From Oreohelix idahoensis (Eukaryota > Mollusca > Gastropoda > Stylommatophora > Oreohelicidae): DNA of 64,000 nt. The notes below the pieces were generated by a model. It was not told where the DNA came from, did not search any database, and was given only the letters and a program-made list of their open reading frames with translations. Numbering within the stretch: the first letter of the stretch is position 1; each line of letters opens with the position of its first letter. The position numbers were made by a program, and so were the translations under genes. Shown here in pieces: positions 45,591-55,074 of the stretch. The DNA lies in the NCBI GenBank assembly GCA_024509875.1, contig JAMPIV010022926.1, positions 62,001 to 126,000 on the forward strand. The letters are read 5' to 3'.

Positions 45591-45601
45591 AAGAGGGGAG
45601 G
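45591..45601 (+). other. Polypurine tract of element B
   Basis: aagaggggagg lies directly before the 3' LTR start and is the likely plus-strand primer. Confidence 0.75.
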
Positions 45602-48024
45602 TGTCGTGGAATATATTCTAATCCACATATATAAATTATCAAGTAAATATAAAGCCTAATAAATACATATAATAAATAAAGGAAGAAGAATGGTAAAGAA
45701 CAGTGCTGTCACAATGACTGTACTCGAAATCCCCTTGTTTTCTACTGCGTATGCAAATTGTAACGTTTCACGTTGATATTAAAGGCCTTCTGCAACATAC
45801 ACGCGTTTCCCAAACACACAATAAAATGTGCTGCCTTTCTAAGAAAAACCTTGAAATATGCAAGTTGACCTAAATTTTAAATTCCATTCATGTCTTTTTC
45901 TACACTATGTTACCAAGATCAAAAGACAGATGGACAAAAGGATAGCGAGAAGGGAGAGGCAGAAAGCCGAACACTCAACACGCTTCGCGCGATACACAAA
46001 TGCTGCCATCACGCGTGTAAGACTACATGCACTAACTTTTTTTCAGACGGACAGTGATAAAATACATTACCCATCCCAGAGTTAGGTTTATAAATCCTAA
46101 AAAAACTCTTATTAGAAAAGATAACATTAGATAGGTTAACGGATGAAAACATAACAGTACCCAGACAGCACATCTTCGAAACAGGAGGTAGAAAATACAT
46201 ATTTTGAACGCAGCCACGTAGCTCTTTTAAATTTGGATATTTGGGTTCCTTAGGGCTTGCTGACAAAGAAAATGTAAAACGTTACGCAAATAGTCCAGGA
46301 ATTAATAAATTATACCCAAAATAAAATAGTGGGGATGCCTGACAGCATGGAATCATTTCTGCTCATAAAATTTTTTTATAACGTGTTTGAAAAAAATCTT
46401 ACGTTACAGAATTAGCCTACCATGTAAACTCCAAATTGATTGGAGCGCAACAAATGAAAGACTAACCACGATTGGTCGGGCTATAAATACTATCTTTCGT
46501 TGTTAGGGGAGACGTGAAAAGGTAACATTTTTTCAAACACTTGTCGAAACGTGGCCTCATTGGCTAGACTCGCTGATATACTCACTTAGGAGCGTTAGTT
46601 CGAGACCACTAGTGCAAATAATCTTGATAAAGCAACAGTGCGTTGAAGCCAGCTCATATTTGTGTTAAATAAAAGCCTGGAACATAAGCAGATGGGAATT
46701 TGTGCCAGTAATTGTGCCAGAATTCATTGCTAATCAACGTATCTGTGTTTATTTCCATGAAATTGTGGTAAGCTTGAACCATTCAGTATCTTTTAATGAA
46801 AATTGAATGTAAATTGTTAATTTATGCCTGTATATATATGTGTAGTTCAGTGGCAAACAGGAGATAAAGCCTATAATGCTCCAGCCTGAACAGAGGGTGT
46901 CGGAGGGAAGTAAAACGGCATGGAATGGCCAAATAGTACACTGACACCTGGATGATTGATTAGACAGAAATAATGCTGGAAGTGCAGAGGCGTGGTAACC
47001 ATTAAGGAGGTAAATACTGGTATATAAAGTATTTCAGATGAAGCTGACAGTTGGCCTAACGCTCTGAACTCAATGTTTGTGTTGTATTGTGCTCAGTGTA
47101 GAACTAGAGTATCAATTAGTTATGAAGTAGAAGGTACATCCTTCTTGTTTACAGGGACCGTGGTCTTGATGGTACTGAGCAGCACCTGGTCAGAGCTTTG
47201 CTGAATCCAGAGTCGGACAGCATACTCCTTGGTCTTTTTAGCTATCAGTGAGGTGTCTCCAGAGCCCAGGGGAGAATTCGAGCAGAGGAGTCCTTTCCTG
47301 CCGCCATCACGCAAGATAAGCTGATTTGGCCAGCTGAGCTCAACATTATGTCCCCTCATCTTGAAATGACTTTGTAAAAATAACATTCAGAGGGGAATTT
47401 AATTGTCTTAATATCAGGAACTGAGAACATCTCCAATACTAGTCCCAAAAGACAAACTATTGAAGTCATGATGACAAATACCAACAGAGCTTGAACAAAA
47501 CAAAACCAGTATTACCTCATATTACCACTACACAACTGACACACATAGGATATTTTTAATAATATATGTCACTACAATATTCATATTGATAAAGTCTGTA
47601 CATATACTTGTAATTAAAATTGATTGTGATTCCTGGTTCCTTTGTATTTGAATCAGGACACATATCCCTCTATGATAACAATGAATACATATTGTTATTT
47701 GAAAAGTTATCAGTGACTCCTTAAGATATTCTCATAGAGTGTTATATGTATGTGAGTGTCACAGTGTTGTCAAGAGTAGTGGATTAAATTAAATTGTTTA
47801 TCTGTCTGTTGTTGTGACTTACACTTCATCATACACATACCCTAGACACATAACGTAGTCATCACACTATTCCAGAATAATTCTGACTGAGATATATAGA
47901 TATGTGGTAGCAAGTAAGGTTATCTATAATACACTACTCTTAATAGATATAGATACCTTCACAGCTGATCTCAGTCAGTACACTAAGTCCCCTATAAATA
48001 TTTATAAAATCCCACTTCACCACA
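45602..48024 (+). repeat. 3' LTR of element B
   Basis: 2423 bp, from TGTCGTGG to CTTCACCACA, clean sequence. It contains no gene of its own; short frames inside are chance. It is followed at 48025 by the continuation of the element C LTR. Confidence 0.85.
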
Positions 48025-48832
48025 GAGTCCGAACACAAATCATCTCCGCAGCTACTACAGACCTTGAGGAGATGAGTATTAACACCTACCAGCAAAACTA
48101 CCATAGAAGAGATCTACTGTCCATATGATGACACACTAGTTTTTTTTTTTTTTTTAAATAAAACAGTAGAGCTAAACGTTTTTCATATTTATATGTAAAT
48201 TCAGATATGTAAGATTCTTCTTCTTCTTCTTCCGTCCTTAGCCACCGACCGTCAAAGCAGTCAGTGGCCATTACGCCTAGTGGCGTCTTAGGGCAACAGC
48301 AGATAGGTTTTCTTTGCCATTGTTTCCCATCACGCCTATTGGCGTCTTTAGGGCAACGGCAAATCAATCCATTTGCTGTTGTTTCCGTAATCGAAGTGAC
48401 TGGCAAACGGGTGATCAGCCCGTTGGTATGTAAGATTCAATACCCTTTTATTCAATTTAACTTAACAGCGTCTGTTGTTATTTTTCTTGTTAACTTATTT
48501 GGGTTGTATTTTGTTTTAAATATAAATCTACACCCTGGGGGCTCAGCCATAATTCAATTAACTTCTATTGGGTCGAGATATTTTAATTGTGGCTGGACAC
48601 CAAATCTCTTTCTCAACCTTGTGTGCTTTACACAGTCCTTTTGTAGGATTCCTGAGGAAGAATTTATCGTCCAGAAAATATCCTGTTTAGTTGCCAGAAT
48701 TCTCTTTGTATTAAGGATTTCAAGTACACTGTTTCCCGAGGAGAGGCAGTTTCTTCAAACTCGGAAGCTATCAATATCTTTATTCTTCCATTCCATCCAA
48801 GCTGTCTTTTCTCCTCAAAACCCCTCACGACA
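48025..48832 (+). repeat. 3' LTR of element C, right part (clean)
   Basis: Matches 29369-29957 with about 1-2% substitutions, an 11-base deletion (near 48775) and a 221-base net insertion (48218-48438). It ends CGACA and is followed by the right end of the Tc1 element. Confidence 0.85.
48218..48426 (-). mobile_element. SINE-like insertion with LINE-type tail
   Basis: A 209-bp insert flanked by perfect 12-bp duplications TATGTAAGATTC (48206-48217 and 48427-48438). The same site is empty in the sister LTR (29541-29552). On the minus strand it ends in (GAA)n, and its end shares 'gccgaccgtcaaagcagtcagt'-like sequence with the 3' end of the LINE at 13684. It also has an internal imperfect duplication around 'ggcgtctt(t)agggcaac'. 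It is either a very short LINE 3' piece or a SINE that borrows the LINE tail. Confidence 0.8.
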
Positions 48833-48910
48833 ACTTGTAAACACTTATATTTACATTTCACACTCTGTTCCTGTATTATACAGGTGGTGCGTTTTTAATG
48901 TGCTTCAGTA

Positions 48911-49110
48911 TATATGCAGTCAGAGACAGACACAGACAGAAACACTGGCAGAGACACAGACAAAAACACATACAGATACAGACAGGCGCTAACAGAAATA
49001 TTGTCACAGACAGTAACTTATACTTAGAGATAGACATAGACAGTAACACATACAGTTGGAAGCAGACGTAGAAGGTAATATATACAGTCAGCGACAGACA
49101 GTAACTTATA
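48911..49110 (+). repeat. Minisatellite, right half
   Basis: Continues the units of 26446-26995 ('cagtcagagacagacacaga'). The same composition returns at 49516-49660 after the MITE. Confidence 0.85.
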
Positions 49111-49515
49111 CAGTTGACATTCAAAAATCCGGCAACCTCCGGAACTGAGGAGTGCCGGATTGTTTAAAATGCCGGATTTTTTTGGTTATATATGCTGTAT
49201 ATATTTAACAGAAAATGACTACCTGTACAGTCCTTTAAAGAAAGAAAATTAAATGTTTACGTTTTAAACCACTTCTTTTATTTGCTGAATCCATAATGGG
49301 GCTATACAGCCGCAAATAAATGATAAAATGAGAAGGAATGAGCAGGAATGCCTGTTAACACGTGCAAGCAAGACCCAAACAGCTGCATCAAAACATAAAC
49401 TGCTCCAGAAAACAGTGGCGCGCCAACGAGGTAAATTAAAAAATGCGCTCCGAAATCCATTCCGGAAAACTGAAGGAACCGGATTATCAATGGCCGGATT
49501 TTTGAATGTCAAATG
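49111..49515. mobile_element. Pogo-like MITE in the minisatellite
   Basis: 405 bp with 22-bp terminal inverted repeats, 21 of 22 matching. The left is CAGTTGACATTCAAAAATCC + GG (49111-49132) and the right is its inverse at 49494-49515. TA lies on both sides (49109-49110, 49516-49517). There is no transposase, so it depends on another pogo/Tigger element. 'ccggatt' motifs recur inside. Confidence 0.85.
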
Positions 49516-50015
49516 TACAGCCATAGACACAGACGGAAAAAAAAGTCAGAGACAGATACAGACAAAAACATTGTCAGAGGCACAGACAAAAACACATACA
49601 AACGTAGACAGACACAAACAGAAACACATAAAGACATACACAGAAACACACACAAACAGATGTGGCAGCATTTCGCCGCAGAAGATTACACGATAGACTG
49701 AAAGTATAGGAGGAACCAATAAGGAGATACACAAATGCGGATGTTATATGTACATCTGATGAATTATACACAAAACACAGGAGAGAGACGCTATTGATAA
49801 CATGAATGTTTATTTCAGAAAGGTTAAGTAGTACGTCAGATGCACTGATTCGTGGAAAGTACAGACATATGTTCTAGAAGCAAACACACATACAGCGAGA
49901 TATATAGAAAGACACAGACAGAAATAATACCACGACAGCATATATGCTTAGACATACTGAGAGATATGCAGACAGAAAAAAATCAATACAAACCTGAACC
50001 ACAGCATTAAAGAAA
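49516..50015. repeat. Decayed minisatellite tail
   Basis: Cagacacaga-type units become sparse after 49660. There is no gene. The 26-base string at 50016-50041 (25 of 26 bases) also occurs at 26419-26444, on the other side of the whole array. Confidence 0.6.
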
Positions 50016-50240
50016 CAGTTCTATTTGCAGATCGGATGCACAGAGATTTATTTACACTGAATGGTTCTAACAGGTAAGGACACGGCGAACCCAGTTCTCC
50101 GTGACATTTTGAAGGATATAAGAAGAACATAACACACGGTTCAGAGGGTCGTAGATTTGAGCCGGTGATTACGTGTGTACACGAACTACAGACATTATTG
50201 TTTTTAGAAACCACCCGAGCACGTGGTCGAGCAAGATGAT

Positions 50241-50475
50241 AGAGATACACGGTGAGTGATATAAATGACAGGAAGGTAATAAGACTGAATAACTTTAACT
50301 TGAGATACACGACGAGTGATAAAAATGACGGGAAGGTAGGAAGACTGAATTAACATTAAGTAAATATATTAGGCGAGTGATAAAAATGACAGAAAGTAAT
50401 AAGATTGAGCGAACATTAATTAGAGATTTTAGGTGAGTGATAAAAATGACAGGAAGCAATAAGATTGAATGACAA
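50241..50475 (+). repeat. About 60-bp tandem repeat, four copies
   Basis: Four imperfect units that share 'gtgagtgataaaaatgacag' and 'gaaggtaataagattga'. There is no coding frame across it. Confidence 0.75.
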
Positions 50476-50604
50476 GTTAAAAGTGAAGAGTGATGATGGG
50501 AAACTCTATACAGAGCGTTACAATAGGAGGCAATCTGATCGTCAGAAATAGTTTCTCCCGTCAGACAAATGTTTAAGCTATTTTATCTTCTTTACACTTA
50601 ACAG

Positions 50605-50850
50605 ATTAGTGTCCGATTGACACAGTGGTTAGAGCGCTGGTCTGTCGTGGCAGAGGTACGGGGTAAGAAATAAGGTGGCGTCCCGCTCCAGTCTACCCAG
50701 CTGTAAATCGGTACCTGACTCTGTTCGTGAGTTAGGGAAGAGAACTGGTCCCCCCACCTCTCGAAGCTGGACCTAGTGTGGTAAAAGTTCTAACGCGTCG
50801 CCCCCCTACAGAATTATCTGCTATGGGACTCCCTTTACCTTTAAACTTAA
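50605..50850 (+). mobile_element. tRNA-derived SINE
   Basis: A tRNA-like head (gtccgattgacacagtggtt, then agagcgctgg) gives an A box. The B box region near 50655 is weak. It ends 'cctttaccttta', like the end of the SINE at 59485. 50851-52400 holds no gene I can name. There is a T run at 51836-51849. Confidence 0.6.
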
Positions 50851-52412
50851 CGGAGTTATAAGGATGAAGGGCCGGCCCACTTGGGTCGTGACTCTCAAAT
50901 GTCATCCTGCTGTTTATTTCTTTTCCCGCCTCCGCTGGGGAAACGAACCCACTCCACTTTAGTTGCAGCTTCAAAATAAACTTCTGGTTTTGTTCCATTC
51001 GGCCAACTTGAAGCAGTTATGAAAGTAACAGCTTTGTTGTGCATAAATTACTGTCCTGAATTCCACAGGTCGTCGCGGTTGTCCCTCAGCTAGCACGATA
51101 TCTTCTCCGCAGTTTCGCCAAGCATTTTAAGTGCTTTTGTTCTTGACTGCCCCTTCAGACCCAATTGTTTCAGCAGCTCACGCACTGAGGCAGTCACTAG
51201 AACTCTTATGCCTTCTTCTACACTATTCTACAGTTATGACTCCCCTCATGAACCCCTCATATCTCTGTTGCATGCCCAGGTCATTATATTTGACCTTTTT
51301 GAATGCGTACTGTTAACCTAACCTCTGGATTCAAAGAGTACAGCGTTATCATCAGCATCATCATCGCCGTCATCGTTATTCCCTTTTCTCTCCGTATAGA
51401 ACATGAATCTACCACTGTAGCTGGTACTCTTGCACGAAGACTGCGCAAAAACACGCATATACTAATGCAGTTGTGGTCTCTGTCGCAATTAGTTTGACAT
51501 GATGAGGTTGCCAGCAACATACACAACCTCATATTAGTCGCCTTGTACCATATACCCGAGGGAGCAGTTGGCGTGTCCTTTACTTATCGCGTCAGGCGCC
51601 ACACGGGCCAGTGAAACGTTTTGATAACTATAATGATAGACTGTGGCACAATATTGTGTTAAGAAATATGTTCATGTATTAGGTTGCAAATATGGTCGTA
51701 CATGTCTTAGCAAGTATTTGCTTTACTGCAGAGTTTTTTAACCTGTGGTTCACGGACCTCTTTCATGAACGGATTCTAAGAGTCCGTGTACATAACTTAA
51801 AATGTAAACTGTTTTAGTATGCTGTAATGTACTTATTTTTTTTTTTTTTAAAGAAAGGGTCCATAGCCTTCATCAGGTAACCAATGGGTTCCATGGTATA
51901 GATTTAAAAACAAATTAATTAAGAAACCCAGCAATGTATGTAGAGTCGATCGGCTGGAACATGAGTGACTAAGACAGTCACCACAACGACTCGACTCGAG
52001 AATTTTTATTAGCGACTCCACTGGACTTGAGACTTGTTAGGAACGACTTGACGAAAACACTGTTTTTAGCGCATTAACAGGTGTGCAGTAGCCGTGTGTA
52101 AATCCCAGGTATCTCTCAGGATACAGGTAAATAATATGGCTACAACTTCCTTAGGCATGTCATGGGAGGCGATTAAAAGAGAGCTTGTAGACTGGTGCCA
52201 GCAACCTCATCATGCACAATAAGTTACAACAGAAACTACAGCTGCAAGAGAATTCTTGGTTGCAGGCTACATAGTGAGCAACTGTAGTTGTGGCTCCATG
52301 GTACATACTGAACAAAGCGGGAACTGACGATTATGATGAAAATGATGATGAAGATGAAAATGAAATTAGCGTTACAGTGTTACCGAAAAAACGTATTCCT
52401 GTACTTGCAAAG

Positions 52413-52535
52413 AGCGTCCGACTGGCAGTGTGGTCAGTGCACTTGCCTCTGGTGGCTGAGCTGCCTGGTTCGAAACCTGGTAGCGCAACGCTCCAGTCTA
52501 CTCTGTTTCGTTCACTAGGTTTCAGAAGACCCAGG
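52413..52535 (+). mobile_element. tRNA-derived SINE head
   Basis: A box in 'ctggcagtgtggtcagtgc' (52422-52440) and B box GGTTCGAAACC (52467-52477), tRNA-like spacing. It continues 'gctccagtctactctgtttc', a phrase shared with the SINE at 50605. The frame covering it is chance. Confidence 0.6.
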
Positions 52536-52686
52536 AAGCTAAAGTTTTGCACACGACCCTCCATCGTGGGACATTTTAAACTGTCAAAATTTGAAGGAAC
52601 CTCGAGTGACCTGTCCCTGGCTCGTCACACAAAAATTAAAGCCGAAAAAGTCATAGAAATTTACAAGATTGCAATTGTGAAAGGAT

Positions 52687-52930
52687 CACAGAACGTGGTG
52701 ACGTTTTACACAAATTTGTGAACAGAATCACAGAACTTGGTGACGTTTAACACAAAGTTGTGAACAGTATCTCAGAACTTAGCGACGTACACACAATTGG
52801 GAACAGGATCACATAACTTGGTGACGTACACAAAATTGTGAACAGGACAACAGAACTTGATGACGTTTTACGCAAAATTGTGAACAGAATCACATAAATT
52901 GTTGACGTTTTACACAAAATTGTGAAAAAG
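52687..52930 (+). repeat. About 42-bp tandem repeat, six copies
   Basis: Imperfect units built on 'cagaacttggtgacgtttta' and 'cacaaaattgtgaacag'. Each contains a short inverted 'acacaaaattgtg' motif. Confidence 0.8.
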
Positions 52931-53030
52931 AGCTCAGAACATTTCCATTTTTAGTACATTTTAAAATAAAAGTATGCAGGCTAAAACGTGATTTTCCAAT
53001 ACTTGTTTTACTACTAGCAAAATACTAGGT

Positions 53031-53300
53031 GTGGAGTGGCTAAGAGAAATGGCCTTTAGTTCTACAGGTACCGGGTTCGCTCCCAGTAGAGGAATATTAT
53101 CGATGGATTTTTTTTCAGCGCCAGTGATTCCTAATGTAATACTCTTTCCTGATCTCCTGGGTAGTGAGATCGGATGCCTAGCCTTCTCGGATAAGGGCGA
53201 AAAAATAGGAGGTCCCAAGTGCAACTTGTGCCCATTAAAAATCGTTGGAAATCGAGAAGAGTAGGCCATACGGCCGCTGCCCTGGCAAAATTAAAAAATT
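53031..53300 (+). mobile_element. tRNA-derived SINE
   Basis: A box around 'tggagtggctaagagaaatg' (53033-53052) and B box GGTTCGCTCCC (53074-53084). The body contains 'gatctcctgggtagtgagat', and it ends near 'gccatacggccgctgccctgg' followed by A-rich sequence. Short frames on both strands are chance. Confidence 0.7.
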
Positions 53301-53457
53301 AGGAAACATACCCACCATAAAAATATTTGTAGAATGTATGAGTCCTGTATACACACATTGGGATCTTCGCCGTTGCTACGGAGTTCGTGTACTGTGCTGA
53401 GATCCTCCTAAGGCAGACGATCGGAGCACTGATGGAGTTGTCCGTGTGCAGTCCTTA

Positions 53458-53947
53458 AAATCACAACCAATACTAGCAAGAAGTGTGGGGACGACCTTTG
53501 AAACAACCCACATCAAACAATCACAACCAATACTAGCAAGAAGTGTGTGGGGACGACCTTTGAAACAACCCACATCAAACAATCACAACCAATACTAGCA
53601 AGAAGTGTGTGGGGACGACCTTTGAAACAACCCACATCAAACAATCACAACCAATACTAGCAAGAAGTGTGTGGGGACGACCTTTCAAACAACCCACATC
53701 AAACAATCACAACCAATACTAGCAAGAAGTGTGTGGGGACGACCTTTGAAACAACCCACATCAAACAATCACAACCAATACTAGCAAGAAGTGTGTGGGG
53801 ACGACCTTTGAAACAACCCACATCAAACAATCACAACCAATACTAGCAAGAAGTGAGTGGGGACGACCTTCGAAACAACCCACATCAAACAATCACAACC
53901 AATACTAGCAAGAAGTGTGTGGGGACGACCTTTGAAACAACCCACAT
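53458..53947 (+). repeat. 62-bp satellite, eight near-identical copies
   Basis: Eight direct copies of a unit starting 'aatcacaaccaatactagca' and containing 'gtggggacgacctttgaaac'. The first copy is 60 bp (one TG missing). Others differ by single bases, so the array is very homogeneous and recently amplified. Confidence 0.97.
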
Positions 53948-54213
53948 AACAATTAAAAAAGATTGGTTTGTATCAAACCTGAGCTAGTTCATGTATCAAT
54001 AACTCATCCTACTGGTAACCTATATTATCAGCCGTAAAGACAACAGCTGCACATACCTGGTCGTGACGCGTTTCTTGTGTGGAGGGATTTACGCTGGTGC
54101 ACGTGAAGATACATTAAACAAAATAGTTTTATGACGGGTTACTTAACCCAGATATCTAACATTCCAAAAGTGCAAGTATTAATCCATTTATTAAGTAGAA
54201 TAAAGAATGTTAC

Positions 54214-54216
<3 letters not shown>

Positions 54217-54249
<33 letters not shown>

Positions 54250-54300
54250 GAATATTTATGTGTGTAAAATGTTAACAGTGTGTGTGTGTGTGTGTGTGTT
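54217..54300. repeat. (TG)n microsatellite, two blocks
   Basis: (TG)n at about 54217-54244 and 54277-54299, separated by a short unique stretch. Confidence 0.95.
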
Positions 54301-54312
54301 TTGTGTTCACTA

Positions 54313-55074
54313 CCCTTTAGCTCCACGAGGAGCATAGGACTTCAATAAATACATGCCAAATCTTCCTGTCCTGTGCCATCGGCTCAAGTTCTTTCCATGA
54401 TTTCCACATAATTTTCACCTCTGTATCCAGTTCTCTTCTCCATGTGTTTTTTGGTCTACCTCTGCCTCTCTTTCCCTGTGGATTCCAGAACAAGGATTGC
54501 CTTGCAATGCTATCAACAGGTCTCCTCAATGTGTGTCCTATCCATCGCCAGCGTCTTCTTCTCAACTCTGTCTACATTAATGCCAAGATATGTGAACGAT
54601 TCTACATCCTTTAGTGGTGTTTCTTCAAGTTCAACCTTGTTATCATTTCTTGCATTTATTCTCATAATCTTTGTCTTTTCCCTGTGTATTTTCAGGTCCA
54701 CTTGTTGTGACCTCTCATCGATAATTTTCATTTTCTCTTGCATCTGATTATTGTTATGGAACAGAAGAGCCAAATCATCTGCAAAATCCAGATCATCAAG
54801 CTGTTTAGTCAGATTCCACTGGATTCCATTTCTGTTGTGTGATGTCGATGTTTTCATAACCCAATCTATTGCTAGTAAGAAAATAAATGGAGACAAGAGA
54901 CATCCCTGTCTCACTTCCGTTCTAATCCTAAACGGTTCTGTAAGTTGTCCTCCATGAAGAACTCTACATGTCATGTCTTCATAGGTCTTCCTTATTAAGT
55001 TAATGATCTTCATGGGAACTCCATAATGCCTCATCAATTTCCAAAGTGATTCTCTGTCTACACTGTCAATATTA
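54313..55074 (-). mobile_element. RTE-like LINE fragment (family L-R), best copy
   Basis: On the minus strand: ESLWKLMRHYGVPMKIINLI, then EVRQGCLLSPFIFLLAIDWV, catalytic FADDLALLFH, KIHREKTKIMRINARN and VESFTYLGINVD. It then jumps by a frameshifting internal deletion to RRRRWRWIGHTLRRPVDSIA, GKRGRGRPKNTWRRELDTEV and the end WHVFIEVLCSSWS. The segment between YLG and RRRRW (about 80 residues in relatives) is lost. The 5' side is cut exactly where the 27-bp satellite begins. Confidence 0.85.

Larger units (their letters stand above)
37020..48024 (+). mobile_element. Second Gmr1-type LTR retrotransposon (element B), decayed
   Basis: LTRs lie at 37020-41014 (noisy) and 45602-48024 (clean, 2423 bp, TG...CA). 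Inside are gag, integrase ends, RT and RNase H, again with integrase before RT. It sits in the 3' LTR of element C. The uninterrupted counterpart at 29366-29372 shows the target, with a short duplication of about four bases (GAGT) likely. Protease and the integrase core are missing, and the RT frame has a stop and a frameshift, so the copy is dead. Confidence 0.85.
28453..48832 (+). mobile_element. LTR-flanked element C (contains Tigger and element B)
   Basis: Two direct repeats of about 1.5 kb bound this block. The left is 28453-29957. The right is in two pieces, about 35750-37019 and 48025-48832, because element B inserted into it. The repeats start TG (tgtttcgtgg) and end near CGACA. The string AACTTGT occurs at both outer edges (28449-28455 and 48832-48838), which suits a 4-5 bp target duplication with an ambiguous edge. 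No gag or pol is recognisable in the 5.8-kb interior. Part of that is a pogo/Tigger element and the rest is poor-quality sequence, so I cannot tell whether it is non-autonomous. Confidence 0.75.
26996..48908 (+). mobile_element. Tc1-like DNA transposon, interrupted by a nested stack
   Basis: Perfect 25-bp terminal inverted repeats lie at 26996-27020 (starts CTGAAGCACATTAAAAACGC) and 48884-48908. Each is flanked by the TA target duplication (26994-26995 and 48909-48910), with the same minisatellite outside. Only 26996-28452 and about 48833-48908 are its own DNA (about 1.5 kb, a normal Tc1 size). The remaining 20.4 kb is later insertions. Its transposase gene is decayed. Confidence 0.9.

Noticed and set aside
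50732..50998. Minus-strand 88-codon frame
   Set aside because: It overlaps the SINE at 50605-50850 and has no family resemblance.
53458..53947. Possible CRISPR-like array
   Set aside because: The whole 62-bp unit repeats with no variable spacer.
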